The notes under the pieces: model-generated
Seen by the model: only the letters and a program-made list of their open reading frames with translations
Database searches by the model: none
Told to the model about the DNA's origin: nothing
Part shown: one piece after another, positions 1 through 8,826 of the stretch
Numbering within the stretch: position 1 is the stretch's first letter
Layout: the number at the start of each line of letters is the position of its first letter
Assembly: GCF_900177625.1 (NCBI RefSeq)
Contig: NZ_FXAU01000005.1
Span: 124,001 to 188,000 of the forward strand
Source: Sphingobacterium psychroaquaticum
GTDB taxonomy: Bacteria > Bacteroidota > Bacteroidia > Sphingobacteriales > Sphingobacteriaceae
Length of the DNA: 64,000 nucleotides
Direction: 5' to 3'
Position numbers and translations under genes: made by a program

Positions 1-523
1 TAATATAGTCAGAAGCCTGTTTGGAATCAAAATAGGTCATGGAATATATATTATTTAACGCATTAAATAAAAAATGGGAGTTAATTTGTGATTTAAGCAT
101 ATTCATCTCCATTGTTTTTTGCTCTATAATAGATTCCTTGTCTTTATTAAGAAAATAGATTACGGTACAAAAAATATAGGTAATTGCTGAAATATTATTA
201 TGACTTTGTTTTTGTGATAAAAGGTCGATTTCTATTTGAAATAACGTGCGAGAAGTTCCTAAAATAAAATATACCAATACATTGACCAGTATAATTAGTG
301 CAAATGAGCAAAGGATGTACACAATAATCTTAGACCGAGCTAGCAATTTAGGTATCAATAATTTGGTGGTCACTATCCAGACTAAAAAAATGTTCAGGGG
401 TGTCAGCAATGCTATAACTGTTGCCGGAAAGAAGGAGTATGGTAAGATCACATTTACCAAGCTAACATAGCAGATTAGAATCCCAACTATCACTGTCATT
501 CGATTTTTAGCTACTCTTTTCAT
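1..523 (-). CDS. LytS/YehU-type sensor histidine kinase, N-terminal part (partial)
   Basis: This gene enters from the left edge and is cut by it; 174 residues are visible. Residues about 10-125 hold four hydrophobic stretches, the usual membrane sensor half of Bacteroidota LytS-type kinases. They are followed by a short coiled linker and the His_kinase (PF06580) signature SQINSHFLFNALNNI, with His150 as the likely phospho-acceptor. The ATPase half lies outside the window. Such kinases normally pass phosphate to a LytTR response regulator, which would be expected beyond the left edge. I chose the ATG at 523. A -7-like box at 530-537 would put transcription almost on that codon, so the ATG at 499 (residue 9) is an alternative start. 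Confidence 0.85.
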   Translation of the reverse strand, partial: MKRVAKNRMTVIVGILICYVSLVNVILPYSFFPATVIALLTPLNIFLVWIVTTKLLIPKLLARSKIIVYILCSFALIILVNVLVYFILGTSRTLFQIEIDLLSQKQSHNNISAITYIFCTVIYFLNKDKESIIEQKTMEMNMLKSQINSHFLFNALNNIYSMTYFDSKQASDYI

Positions 524-529
524 ACATAA

Positions 530-559
530 CAAAAATACGCAATAAATAGGCTGGGCAAA
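530..559 (-). promoter_or_regulatory. Candidate Bacteroidota promoter for the LytS-type kinase
   Basis: On the minus strand, TTTG (559-556) is followed after 18 bases by TATTTTTG (537-530), which fits the -33/-7 pattern TTTG-N19-TAnnTTTG of the Bacteroidota housekeeping sigma factor. Predicted transcription would begin within a few bases of the ATG at 523, so either the message is leaderless or translation starts at 499. Confidence 0.4.
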
Positions 560-738
560 AAATATCCTACGAACCTAGCAGATTTCCATACCAACGAGCC
601 ATTTTCTAGTATAACCTCGAATTTCATGTGTTTTATATCATTTACATATGTTAATGTAGATTGATAGCAAACTTGTTGAATATTTTTCTGCTCTTACATT
701 CTCCTCTTCATTTTTGCCCGCAACATTAAAAAAATGAT

Positions 739-2088
739 ATGGGAATACGACAAAGTCAATTTAGTCTGTTTTTGTTTACGTTCTGTCTGGCGACACTTTC
801 GACGGTAACTAACGCACAACAGATAAACAAAGGCGGTACCTTAAAAGAGTGCATCAATTATGCATTAGAAAATAACGCAAAGATCCGACAATCAGAAGCT
901 GATCATCACGAATACTATTACCAAATCCAAGAAGTTAAATCTAACTTGCTACCTCAGGTATCTGGAAGTGGTGTTATAGACCGTAACATCGTTATACCCA
1001 CAATGATACTTCCTGGAGAAATCGTAGGTCAACCTGGAACAAAAATCCCAGCACAGATGGGCACAAAAAATCTCCTTGATTTTTCGGCCCAAATCGAGCA
1101 GGTCATTTTTGACCCTGCATTATTTCAGGGGATTAGGATTGCAAAAACCAACCAAGAGCTGTTAACTCTTCAGAAGGAGCTTACAGAAGAAGAAGTTATC
1201 TACAATGTAAGTACGATTTTCTACGAAATAGCACGGACTAAAGAAGAGTTGAAAAATGTAGAACACATGCTTATTCTACAAACTGAAAGCTATACCATCG
1301 TCGATGAACGTATCGAACAAGGTATTAGTCGGCCTGTTGATCGCAACCGTATTCAAGTGAACATAAACGGTCTGAAAACTAGAAAGAGAGGCTTAGAAAG
1401 CATAATTTACCAACAGACAAATTATTTAAAAGCCTTGATAGGTGTGAATGTTAATGAAGATTTCACAATCCAATACGGAATCGTTTTGACTCCCCAAATT
1501 AATGATGCTTTTCTACCTTACGAAAACACCAATCGGACAGAGATTCAACTATTAACGACCCAAAAAAATCTAGTGAACTTTGAAATTATACAAGAAAAAA
1601 AGAAATACCTACCAACACTTTCCGGTTTATTTTCCGCCGGATATCAGTTTCAATCCGATCAGTTTAGAATAACCCAAGATCCTTGGTTCAGTTCCGTTGC
1701 CATTGGTTTACGTCTTAAAGTGCCCATTTTTGATGGTCATGCAAAACGTAGCAGAATACAGCAATTACATTGGCAAAACCAACGGATCGAATCTCAGATT
1801 CTGCAAAAGCAACACGACCTCGAAGCTGACGAACGTAATGCATTCTATAAACTGCAACGCTCACGGGAAAATCTAACAGAGCAAAAGCAAAATGTGAATT
1901 TAGCCGAAGACAATTACAACAAAACAAATTTACTCTACAAACAAGGATTGATCGACATCGGTGAGGTCTTCAGCACGGAATCATCTCTACTGGATGCAAA
2001 AACAGCATACAGTAATGAATGTATTGCTTATAAAATTGCAGAAATAGAATTGCAGAAGGCCTTAGGAACACTTAAAAATAACTTATAA
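739..2088 (+). CDS. TolC-family outer membrane efflux protein
   Basis: A 449-residue protein with a signal peptide (cleavage near residues 26-27, VTNA/QQ) and two long coiled-coil OEP repeats, the normal size and form of a TolC-family channel. It would form the trimeric outer-membrane exit duct of the tripartite pump encoded by the next two genes, which begin 13 bases downstream. The internal motif ENNAKIRQSEADHHEY is typical of the first OEP helix. The outer-membrane role is family knowledge; the exported substrate cannot be read from the sequence. Confidence 0.93.
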   Translation: MGIRQSQFSLFLFTFCLATLSTVTNAQQINKGGTLKECINYALENNAKIRQSEADHHEYYYQIQEVKSNLLPQVSGSGVIDRNIVIPTMILPGEIVGQPGTKIPAQMGTKNLLDFSAQIEQVIFDPALFQGIRIAKTNQELLTLQKELTEEEVIYNVSTIFYEIARTKEELKNVEHMLILQTESYTIVDERIEQGISRPVDRNRIQVNINGLKTRKRGLESIIYQQTNYLKALIGVNVNEDFTIQYGIVLTPQINDAFLPYENTNRTEIQLLTTQKNLVNFEIIQEKKKYLPTLSGLFSAGYQFQSDQFRITQDPWFSSVAIGLRLKVPIFDGHAKRSRIQQLHWQNQRIESQILQKQHDLEADERNAFYKLQRSRENLTEQKQNVNLAEDNYNKTNLLYKQGLIDIGEVFSTESSLLDAKTAYSNECIAYKIAEIELQKALGTLKNNL

Positions 2089-2101
2089 AAACAAAAGAAC
2101 A

Positions 2102-3172
2102 ATGAAATCGCAAATAAGTATAGCAGTCGGTGTTATCGTCATTTTAATTGGATTATTAATAGGACAACTATCGGCCAACAAAGAAAAAATGGCTGCAGAT
2201 ATCGAAAAGTCCCTCGTAATCAACACCACCGTACCCGTAATTATTGAGACACCTGTAAAAGCTACTTTACACAACGCCATCGTACTGCACGGCACTATTA
2301 CGCCTGAAAATGAAATACCCATTCTTTCAAAACAGCAGGGAATAATCATCAGAAAGTATAAGAAAACTGGCCAATCCGTTCGTAAAGGAGAACCAATCGT
2401 GCAGTTAGAAAATGAAATTTCACAAAAAAGTCTACAGTTGGCTCAGGCAAATTATGTAAAACTAGCAAAAGACGTCGATCGCTACCAAATTCTAAAAAAG
2501 AACGGTGCTGTAGCGACCCAAGAGCTCGAAAGTATACAGATGTCACTACGTGATATGGAAGAGCATATTAGTAGCTTAAAGGATCAAATAGCCAATTCAA
2601 CGATTCTGTCTCCGATAGACGGTATTATTGCTGCAGACTATGTCGAGGAAGGGCAATTCGTCATGACAGGTGGACAGATCGTACAGATTATCTCGGGCAG
2701 TGGATTAAAGCTATCCTTGAGTACAACGGAGTCGGATGTTTTAATGATTAAAAAAGGTCAAGAAGTGACTGTTAAGGTAAGCGCTTTAGCAGGACAATCT
2801 ATCAAAGGAATCGTAGAACTCATCTCGCCCAAGGCTAATGACCTGCACTATTACATCGTTGACATCACGCTAAAAGAGAAAAATCCTGATTTAAGAGCAG
2901 GTATGTTTGCATCTGCCGAATTGTCCCTGACAGCCAAAAACACTGCTGCCGATGATATCGTTATTAGCCGCAAAGCGATAGTGGGCAGCATAAAAAAACC
3001 ATATGTGTATGTCGTAAAGAACGGAATAGCACAAAAAAGAGAGATCAGCCTTGATTCTTACAACGATAAACAGATTGTCGTCCGTTCGGGAATAACATGT
3101 CAAGACACCGTCATCACGAGCGGCCAAATCAACTTGTCGGACGGATTCCCTGTCACGATTTTAAACAAGTAA
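2102..3172 (+). CDS. RND efflux periplasmic adaptor (membrane fusion protein, HlyD/AcrA type)
   Basis: A 356-residue adaptor linking the TolC-like channel to the RND permease. An N-terminal hydrophobic helix (about residues 5-25) acts as anchor or uncleaved signal; no lipobox is seen. Then come a split lipoyl/barrel-sandwich domain (KQQGIIIRKYKKTGQSVRKG near 80-100, closing with ILSPIDGIIAADYVEEGQFV), a short helical hairpin between the halves, and beta-barrel plus membrane-proximal domains to the C-terminus. It sits between tolC-like and permease genes with 13-base and 5-base gaps, a classical three-gene efflux operon. Confidence 0.93.
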   Translation: MKSQISIAVGVIVILIGLLIGQLSANKEKMAADIEKSLVINTTVPVIIETPVKATLHNAIVLHGTITPENEIPILSKQQGIIIRKYKKTGQSVRKGEPIVQLENEISQKSLQLAQANYVKLAKDVDRYQILKKNGAVATQELESIQMSLRDMEEHISSLKDQIANSTILSPIDGIIAADYVEEGQFVMTGGQIVQIISGSGLKLSLSTTESDVLMIKKGQEVTVKVSALAGQSIKGIVELISPKANDLHYYIVDITLKEKNPDLRAGMFASAELSLTAKNTAADDIVISRKAIVGSIKKPYVYVVKNGIAQKREISLDSYNDKQIVVRSGITCQDTVITSGQINLSDGFPVTILNK

Positions 3173-3177
3173 CAAAA

Positions 3178-6100
3178 ATGAATTTAACAAAAGTATCTAT
3201 CAAGAGGCCTACTGCAGTCATTATCATCTGTATTGCATTAGTAGTTTTCGGCATCTATTCTCTAATGAATATCAATCAGGAGCTTATGCCGAAAGTTTCT
3301 ACAAGCACCATCTCCATCACAACGCTTTATCCAGGTGCAGGCGTACAAGAAGTTGAAAATTCGATCACAAAAAAAATCGAGGAAGCAACCGCAGCTTTGG
3401 AGGGTATAGACAATGTTATGTCTACATCGATGGAGAATTTTTCCCTTGTCGCCATCACACTAAAGCCGGGTACGAATCTAGAAAAAGTGATGCAGGAAGC
3501 ACAGCGGGAAGTCAATAAGATCCGTTCAGAATTGCCTGAGGACGCTAAAGAACCGGCCGTCACCGATTTTAAAGTTACAGACATTCCGATTATGACCATT
3601 GGAGTCACCTCGTCGATAGATGAAATGGAACTCTATGAAATTGTCGACAGCAAGATAAAACCAGCATTGGAACGCATATCCGGTGTAGGTAGAGTGGCTT
3701 TAATCGGAGGCCTTGTAAAAGAAGTTCAAGTGAATATCGACGAAGATAAGCTCAAATCTTACGATCTATCCATCAGCCATGTTGCCCAGATACTGATAAC
3801 ATCCAATATGGAGTTTCCTACCGGGAAATTAATCAACGAAGAAAAACAGTTACAGATACGTTTAGAAGGCAAATTTCAAACACCTTCTGATATCGAACAT
3901 GTTATTTTGAAAACTTTACCAGATGGCACTTCAGTAATGGTCAAAGATGTAGCTGAAGTGGCAGATACTTATAAAGAAGTAGCAACTATCAATCGAACCA
4001 ATGGTATCCCATCGATTGGTATTACCATACAGCGTTCAGCAGATGCAAATACGGTAGAAATATCAAAAATAGTAACGTCCCAATTAGCGCTGTTAAAGAA
4101 AAAATATGAAGAAGAAAAAATTTCTTTTGTAGTAGCCGTTGACAATGCCGAATTTACAATTGAAAGCGCAAATTCTGTTTTAATTGATCTGGTCTTGGCT
4201 ATTTGCTTGGTAGCGGTCACCGTCTTGCTTTTTTTGCAGAGTTTCCGCAATTCTATTTTTGCAGCAATTGCTATACCGCTTTCCTTGATCATTACGTTTA
4301 TACCGATGTATCTATTCGGGTTTAGTCTCAATATCATGTCTTTGCTGGGACTGACGCTGGTCATCGGAATTTTGGTTGATGACGCCATTGTCGTCATCGA
4401 AAATATACATAAGCATCTGGAACGTGGTAAAACTGTAATCCAAGCCGCTTATGATGGCGTCAAGGAGATTGGATTTACCGTCATATCCATTACGCTAGTC
4501 ATTGTTGTTGTATTTGTACCTATTTCGCTGACACAAGGAACGATCTCCGATGTCTTCCGTCAATTTGCTCTAACCATAGCCATTGCGGTAATCGTGAGCC
4601 TAGCCGTCGCTTTTACAGTTATTCCGCTGATTTACTCTCGGTTTGGCAAACACGAAAAAATTAACCCGGATTCTTTTCTAGGTAAATTACAAGTTGCTTT
4701 CGAACGTGGAATCACCTCTGTAGCATCTTGGTTTGGGAATATCCTGAACTGGTCATTTTCAAATAAAATTATCGTGTTTTCGACGGTCGGCGTCTTACTT
4801 GTCAGTTCGATGGCGCTTATTGACCAAGGCTTTATTGGTAGTGATTTTGCGCCGCAAGGCGATCAGGGACAATTTGTCATTAAGCTTGAACTCCCCAAAG
4901 ATGTAACCATCCAACAAACCAATGCCTCTACTTTTCAGGCCGAAAGTATCGTTCGCAATAATTCGGCCGTAGAAAACGTATTTACTACCGTTGGTGCTGA
5001 AGAAAATGGGCAATCACAAGCCAGTTTGGCCGAACTCCGTGTCAAGCTTGTGCCGCATAAAAACAGAAAAATATCTGCAGGTGACCTTGCACAAGAGTTG
5101 AAATTAACATTACAACGAACACTGCCTGATGTGATTGTTAGTCTTGGAATGACCGATATGATGGGGAATATCGATGAAGCCCCTGTTCGCTACTACGTTA
5201 CTGGCCAACATATAGACACTGTGCGCGCCGCAGCCCATTTACTCCTTGAGGAAATGAAAAAAATCAAAGGTGTTGTCGATCCAGAGCTATCTGCCAAAGA
5301 AGGAAATCCCCAGATCAGTATTGTGCCCGACCGAAAAAAGATGGCACATCTCGGTGTGGCTTTTGCTGATCTAGGACAAACATTGAGCCTCGCTTTCAGT
5401 GGCAATACAGATGCTAAACTTCTTCGGGATGATAAAGAATATGATATTAATATCCGTTTGGATCAGGCAGATAGAGAACAGATCCAGCATGTAGAAAATA
5501 TTTCGGTCATGAACAATAAGGGGCAACTCGTTCAGCTAAAACAGTTTGCCAATATCACGGAGACACAAGGTCCAACACTTTTGGAAAGACGTGATCGAAA
5601 CCCATCCATTAGTGTCAGTGCACAGGTAGGTGGAAGACCCGTTGGCGATATAGGCGCTGATATCAATCAGGCCATCGAACAATTAAACTTATCAGATCAG
5701 ATAGAGATTATCCCTGGTGGAGAGTTGGAGATGCAAGGTGACAGCTTCGGCTCATTAGGAATAGCCTTATTGGTTTCCATTTTCTTGGTGTACTTTATTA
5801 TGGTTTTGCTGTACAACAGCTTTGTGTATCCGTTGGTGGTATTAGGTTCACTACCCTTAGCTATTATTGGTGCATTATTGGCTTTGGCTTTGACCATGCA
5901 GACATTAAATGTCTTTACCCTTTTAGGAATGATTGTTCTCATTGGTTTAGTCGCAAAGAATGCAATCTTACTGGTAGACTTTACCAACCATCTTAAAGAA
6001 CAAGAAGTGCCACTAAAAGACGCTCTTTTACAGGCGACACATGAGCGGTTTAGACCAATCGTGATGACAACCTTGGCTATGGTTGTAGGAATGCTACCCG

Positions 6101-6288
6101 TCGCTTTAGCTTCAGGTGCAGCCGCAGAATGGAAGAACGGATTAGCGTGGGTCATTATCGGTGGGCTAATCAGCTCTTTGTTTCTTACTCTTATCGTCGT
6201 CCCTCTTTTTTACTATGTGATGGATCGCTTGTTGAGTCGAATCGGATCAGGCAAACGCAAAGAAATTGTGATTCTGGAAAATGAATAA
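3178..6288 (+). CDS. RND-family efflux transporter permease (HAE1/AcrB type)
   Basis: A 1036-residue inner-membrane proton/drug antiporter of normal family length. Transmembrane helix 1 is at about residues 12-31, a large periplasmic domain follows, then helices 2-6, a second periplasmic domain, and helices 8-12 ending near residue 1020. The TM4 motif GILVDDAIVVIENI carries the acidic pair Asp401-Asp402 expected for proton coupling. An in-frame upstream start at 3097 would overlap the adaptor gene and add 27 unrelated residues; the ATG at 3178 gives the conserved N-terminus (MNLTKVSIKRP) and directly follows the adaptor stop. Substrate is unknown: multidrug export is the family default. Confidence 0.95.
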   Translation: MNLTKVSIKRPTAVIIICIALVVFGIYSLMNINQELMPKVSTSTISITTLYPGAGVQEVENSITKKIEEATAALEGIDNVMSTSMENFSLVAITLKPGTNLEKVMQEAQREVNKIRSELPEDAKEPAVTDFKVTDIPIMTIGVTSSIDEMELYEIVDSKIKPALERISGVGRVALIGGLVKEVQVNIDEDKLKSYDLSISHVAQILITSNMEFPTGKLINEEKQLQIRLEGKFQTPSDIEHVILKTLPDGTSVMVKDVAEVADTYKEVATINRTNGIPSIGITIQRSADANTVEISKIVTSQLALLKKKYEEEKISFVVAVDNAEFTIESANSVLIDLVLAICLVAVTVLLFLQSFRNSIFAAIAIPLSLIITFIPMYLFGFSLNIMSLLGLTLVIGILVDDAIVVIENIHKHLERGKTVIQAAYDGVKEIGFTVISITLVIVVVFVPISLTQGTISDVFRQFALTIAIAVIVSLAVAFTVIPLIYSRFGKHEKINPDSFLGKLQVAFERGITSVASWFGNILNWSFSNKIIVFSTVGVLLVSSMALIDQGFIGSDFAPQGDQGQFVIKLELPKDVTIQQTNASTFQAESIVRNNSAVENVFTTVGAEENGQSQASLAELRVKLVPHKNRKISAGDLAQELKLTLQRTLPDVIVSLGMTDMMGNIDEAPVRYYVTGQHIDTVRAAAHLLLEEMKKIKGVVDPELSAKEGNPQISIVPDRKKMAHLGVAFADLGQTLSLAFSGNTDAKLLRDDKEYDINIRLDQADREQIQHVENISVMNNKGQLVQLKQFANITETQGPTLLERRDRNPSISVSAQVGGRPVGDIGADINQAIEQLNLSDQIEIIPGGELEMQGDSFGSLGIALLVSIFLVYFIMVLLYNSFVYPLVVLGSLPLAIIGALLALALTMQTLNVFTLLGMIVLIGLVAKNAILLVDFTNHLKEQEVPLKDALLQATHERFRPIVMTTLAMVVGMLPVALASGAAAEWKNGLAWVIIGGLISSLFLTLIVVPLFYYVMDRLLSRIGSGKRKEIVILENE

Positions 6289-6291
6289 ACT

Positions 6292-7356
6292 ATGGAAAGA
6301 GAAGATCTAGCATTTATTCTAACCTGGCCCGACACGACCATCCGTGGAGATGAGAAATGGATGATGTTCTTTAAGAAAATCGGTTTAGTGAAAAATTTAA
6401 ACTTTAAAGTTGGTCATACGGGTATTGTTATTGTTGAACGACAGACCGGCGAGATGCTCTATTATGACTTTGGGCGCTATGTAACTCCTCGAGGGTACGG
6501 GCGTGCGCGCTCAAAATTTTCAGACCCTCGTTTGGAGATTAAGCTCAAAGCAAAATTTGACGGTAAACGCATTACCAATCTAGAAGAAATTGTCACGCAC
6601 TTTGAGCTCTTGAAATTAGAAATGAAAGGGGCAGGAATATTATATTTTTCCATTGCGCAGGACATCAGTTTTACACGCGCAAAAAAATATGCCGATCATT
6701 GTGTACTTGAAGGTAGTTACCCATATGGTGCGGTAGCACGTGGAAATAATAATTGTTCGCGCTTTATTGTCCGAATGCTGATGTGTTCATCCGTTCGGTA
6801 CAATTGGTTTCATAGTATCAACTTCCCCGAAACAATCAAAGCGAGCCCGATTAGTAATGTCGTAAATGCGACCTCAGACAGAATAGTATATTTATACTCG
6901 CGACAAAAAGGCTTAATTCAATTTAAGATGAACCGATTTCAATCTGTATTTTTTTTATTGAAGAAACTGAGAGATAATGTACAGTCGAATAAAGCGAAAT
7001 TGTTGCCCAACGATCAGATCATAGGATGTATGTTGCACACAGTAAGACCTTTGAGTATACCTTCTGACGCACAATACCTAGGAGGCGTGGGTGATGGGGC
7101 TTGGTATCATCTACAGCCGACCGAAGATGGAATGCTTATCGTCAAAAGATTTAACTCAGATGGTGAACTAGAATATGCTGTTCTAGGTGAAGCCGCCACC
7201 CCTTTAGCTCTGTCACTACCTTGGAAAATTACATATGATAGCCATCTTCTCTTTACCCATGTGATACAGAAAGGACGCAAAATTCTGATTTACCATAGAC
7301 AACAACTAGCTATTAATTCATCAAGATTAATGACTACACATTTGGAACAATTTTGA
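6292..7356 (+). CDS. DUF6695-type protein with permuted papain-like (NlpC/P60-related) motif
   Basis: A 354-residue protein without an obvious signal peptide, starting 3 bases after the RND permease stop and so probably cotranscribed with the pump. I associate it with the Bacteroidota DUF6695 family from memory. What can be seen is a His motif (KVGHTGIVIVERQTG, about residues 40-54) followed about 110 residues later by a Cys motif (NNCSRFIVRML). His before Cys is the order found in circularly permuted NlpC/P60 (YiiX/LRAT-like) hydrolases. Catalytic activity is inferred, not shown. The C-terminal third (after about residue 230) has no motif I recognise. Confidence 0.65.
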   Translation: MEREDLAFILTWPDTTIRGDEKWMMFFKKIGLVKNLNFKVGHTGIVIVERQTGEMLYYDFGRYVTPRGYGRARSKFSDPRLEIKLKAKFDGKRITNLEEIVTHFELLKLEMKGAGILYFSIAQDISFTRAKKYADHCVLEGSYPYGAVARGNNNCSRFIVRMLMCSSVRYNWFHSINFPETIKASPISNVVNATSDRIVYLYSRQKGLIQFKMNRFQSVFFLLKKLRDNVQSNKAKLLPNDQIIGCMLHTVRPLSIPSDAQYLGGVGDGAWYHLQPTEDGMLIVKRFNSDGELEYAVLGEAATPLALSLPWKITYDSHLLFTHVIQKGRKILIYHRQQLAINSSRLMTTHLEQF

Positions 7357-7405
7357 ATAATAACATAGAGGAAGTACTTCTTCCTATTTACAAAAAGATA
7401 ATTGA

Positions 7406-8233
7406 ATGGACGAATTTTGTAATAAAGCGATAAAAAAATTGGAAACAGCGATCAATGAACTCAAACTCGAATCTGACTATCAAATAATGCGAATAGAAGT
7501 TATCATAAATTTGATTATCAGAAGTTTGACAGACATTAAAGAATATACTCTGAAAAGAGGCTTCAAGAGCGAAAAAGAAGAAATTCGCTTTTTCAAACAC
7601 CAAAAGCCAATAATTGTTTCTAAACTTATTTACTATCATGCTATTTACAAAATTGAGACTAAAAAACCTCATGGGGAGAAATCCATAAAAAAATACCTCA
7701 ATAGAGAATTGAAAAAACTCAAACGGTACTTTGACAACAACCTTGATTTTTATAAATACTACCGTACCAATAATACTTCGCTTGATGAGAAGCTATTTCT
7801 ACGGGGCAACCACGATATAAAGCTATGTCTAGACACGGGCTATTTTCAGTCCGATTTATCTTTTTCCACCTCGCATGATTATAAGGTCGCTAAGATAATA
7901 GGTAATGATTTGATACAGGTCTATATCGAAGACCAATTGTACAATAAAGACCAAAAGGACAATCCAAAAACCCTAATTAAACTGAACTGGACAGGTAGTA
8001 AGGTGGCAATAATCGAATTGATTTATTCTCTGCACTATCAAGGTGTCTTTGACAACGGGAACGCCGATATAAGGCTAATAGCGAAGTATTTTGAAGATGT
8101 GTTTAATATCGATTTGGGTAACTTCTACCAAACATATTTGGAATTGCGAAACAGGAAGATGAACCCTACAAAATTCCTCAACGCACTTCGCGAAACACTT
8201 ATCAAGAAAATGGATGAAAAGAACGAAATATAG
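7406..8233 (+). CDS. RteC-domain protein (copy 1)
   Basis: A 275-residue protein of the RteC family, regulators first known from the Bacteroides conjugative transposon CTnDOT, where RteC activates excision genes. It aligns by eye along its whole length with the second RteC at 13108-13956 (shared features: FKxxKP around residue 68, KLIYY around 77-81, FYKYYR near 118, a YKVAKIIxNxLI block, and an IELIYSLH/IELIYALY block). The copies are clearly diverged, so this is not a recent duplication. It is AT-rich compared with the topB region and opens the mobile-element segment. Confidence 0.85.
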   Translation: MDEFCNKAIKKLETAINELKLESDYQIMRIEVIINLIIRSLTDIKEYTLKRGFKSEKEEIRFFKHQKPIIVSKLIYYHAIYKIETKKPHGEKSIKKYLNRELKKLKRYFDNNLDFYKYYRTNNTSLDEKLFLRGNHDIKLCLDTGYFQSDLSFSTSHDYKVAKIIGNDLIQVYIEDQLYNKDQKDNPKTLIKLNWTGSKVAIIELIYSLHYQGVFDNGNADIRLIAKYFEDVFNIDLGNFYQTYLELRNRKMNPTKFLNALRETLIKKMDEKNEI

Positions 8234-8335
8234 TCGTTTTAAATATCAATATTTTTCAATATTTTAGTTGAGAATAAAGACGTTAACATTATAAAATCTA
8301 TGTCATAACAATTTAGCTTTAAACTTAATGAAATA

Positions 8336-8668
8336 ATGGAATTCTCATACGCACGAGGAAAAATTGGTGTAGCCGTCGAAGACCTTGCTACAGGAATAGG
8401 AAATATTAAAGAAAGAATACTGGACGCTTATGTTGGAGGATTTCATACCCTTGGACGTGATGACTTCCCCGAAGAACTTAAAGAGTATTGGGATAAGATT
8501 AATGAAGTCTTGACCAAAGAAGAGCCTACGTACAACGAAAAGGGAGAAGCTATCAAAGGAAGTGCAGAAAATAGTTTATTAAAAATTTCAAATGATGATG
8601 CAGTAGAGCTTGCGAGGTCAATCTGTTATTTGGATGCAAAATTGCAAGATAGTGATTTGAGTATTTAA
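8336..8668 (+). CDS. Small conserved-looking protein of unknown function
   Basis: A 110-residue soluble protein following RteC copy 1 by about 100 bases. It has no signal peptide and no membrane segment. It is probably mostly helical, and the segment IGNIKERILDAY followed by DDFPEEL looks like a conserved small family seen in many bacteria, but I cannot name it or assign a function. A real gene is likely because composition and start are good and no competing frame is present. It lies between rteC copy 1 and the structured element at 8677-8803. Confidence 0.6.
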   Translation: MEFSYARGKIGVAVEDLATGIGNIKERILDAYVGGFHTLGRDDFPEELKEYWDKINEVLTKEEPTYNEKGEAIKGSAENSLLKISNDDAVELARSICYLDAKLQDSDLSI

Positions 8669-8676
8669 TTTTATTT

Positions 8677-8803
8677 GGGCGTGCCACCGTCTGTATTTTA
8701 TCCCCATTCTATCTAAAAAAATGCAGACGGGTCGGGCTATCCGCTATATCTTTTGTGGATCTGAAAGGACCACAAAAGGATGTCGCTTCTATCCCTCACG
8801 CTG
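8677..8803. ncRNA. Structured non-coding element of Bacteroidota conjugative elements (putative)
   Basis: A compact fold can be drawn: GCGTG (8679-8683) pairs with CACGC (8797-8801) as closing stem; CCGTCTG (8687-8693) with CAGACGG (8724-8730); CTTTTGTGG (8750-8758) with CCACAAAAG (8770-8778). Unpaired joints carry GGGTCGGGCTATCCGCTATA and a second CTATCC. I recall very similar blocks recurring in Bacteroidota mobile elements, but I know no established name or role. It could be a small RNA, a transcript end for topB or the 8336 gene, or single-stranded DNA structure used in transfer. The strand is undecided. Confidence 0.5.
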
Positions 8804-8826
8804 TATGTCGTTAATAAACAAAACAT

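Noticed and set aside
246..470. 74-residue plus-strand ORF near the left edge
   Set aside because: It is antisense to the LytS-type kinase, whose His motif and membrane segments are clear on the minus strand.
3097..3177. Upstream extension of the RND permease gene
   Set aside because: It overlaps the adaptor gene in another frame and precedes the conserved permease N-terminus; ATG 3178 is the right start.
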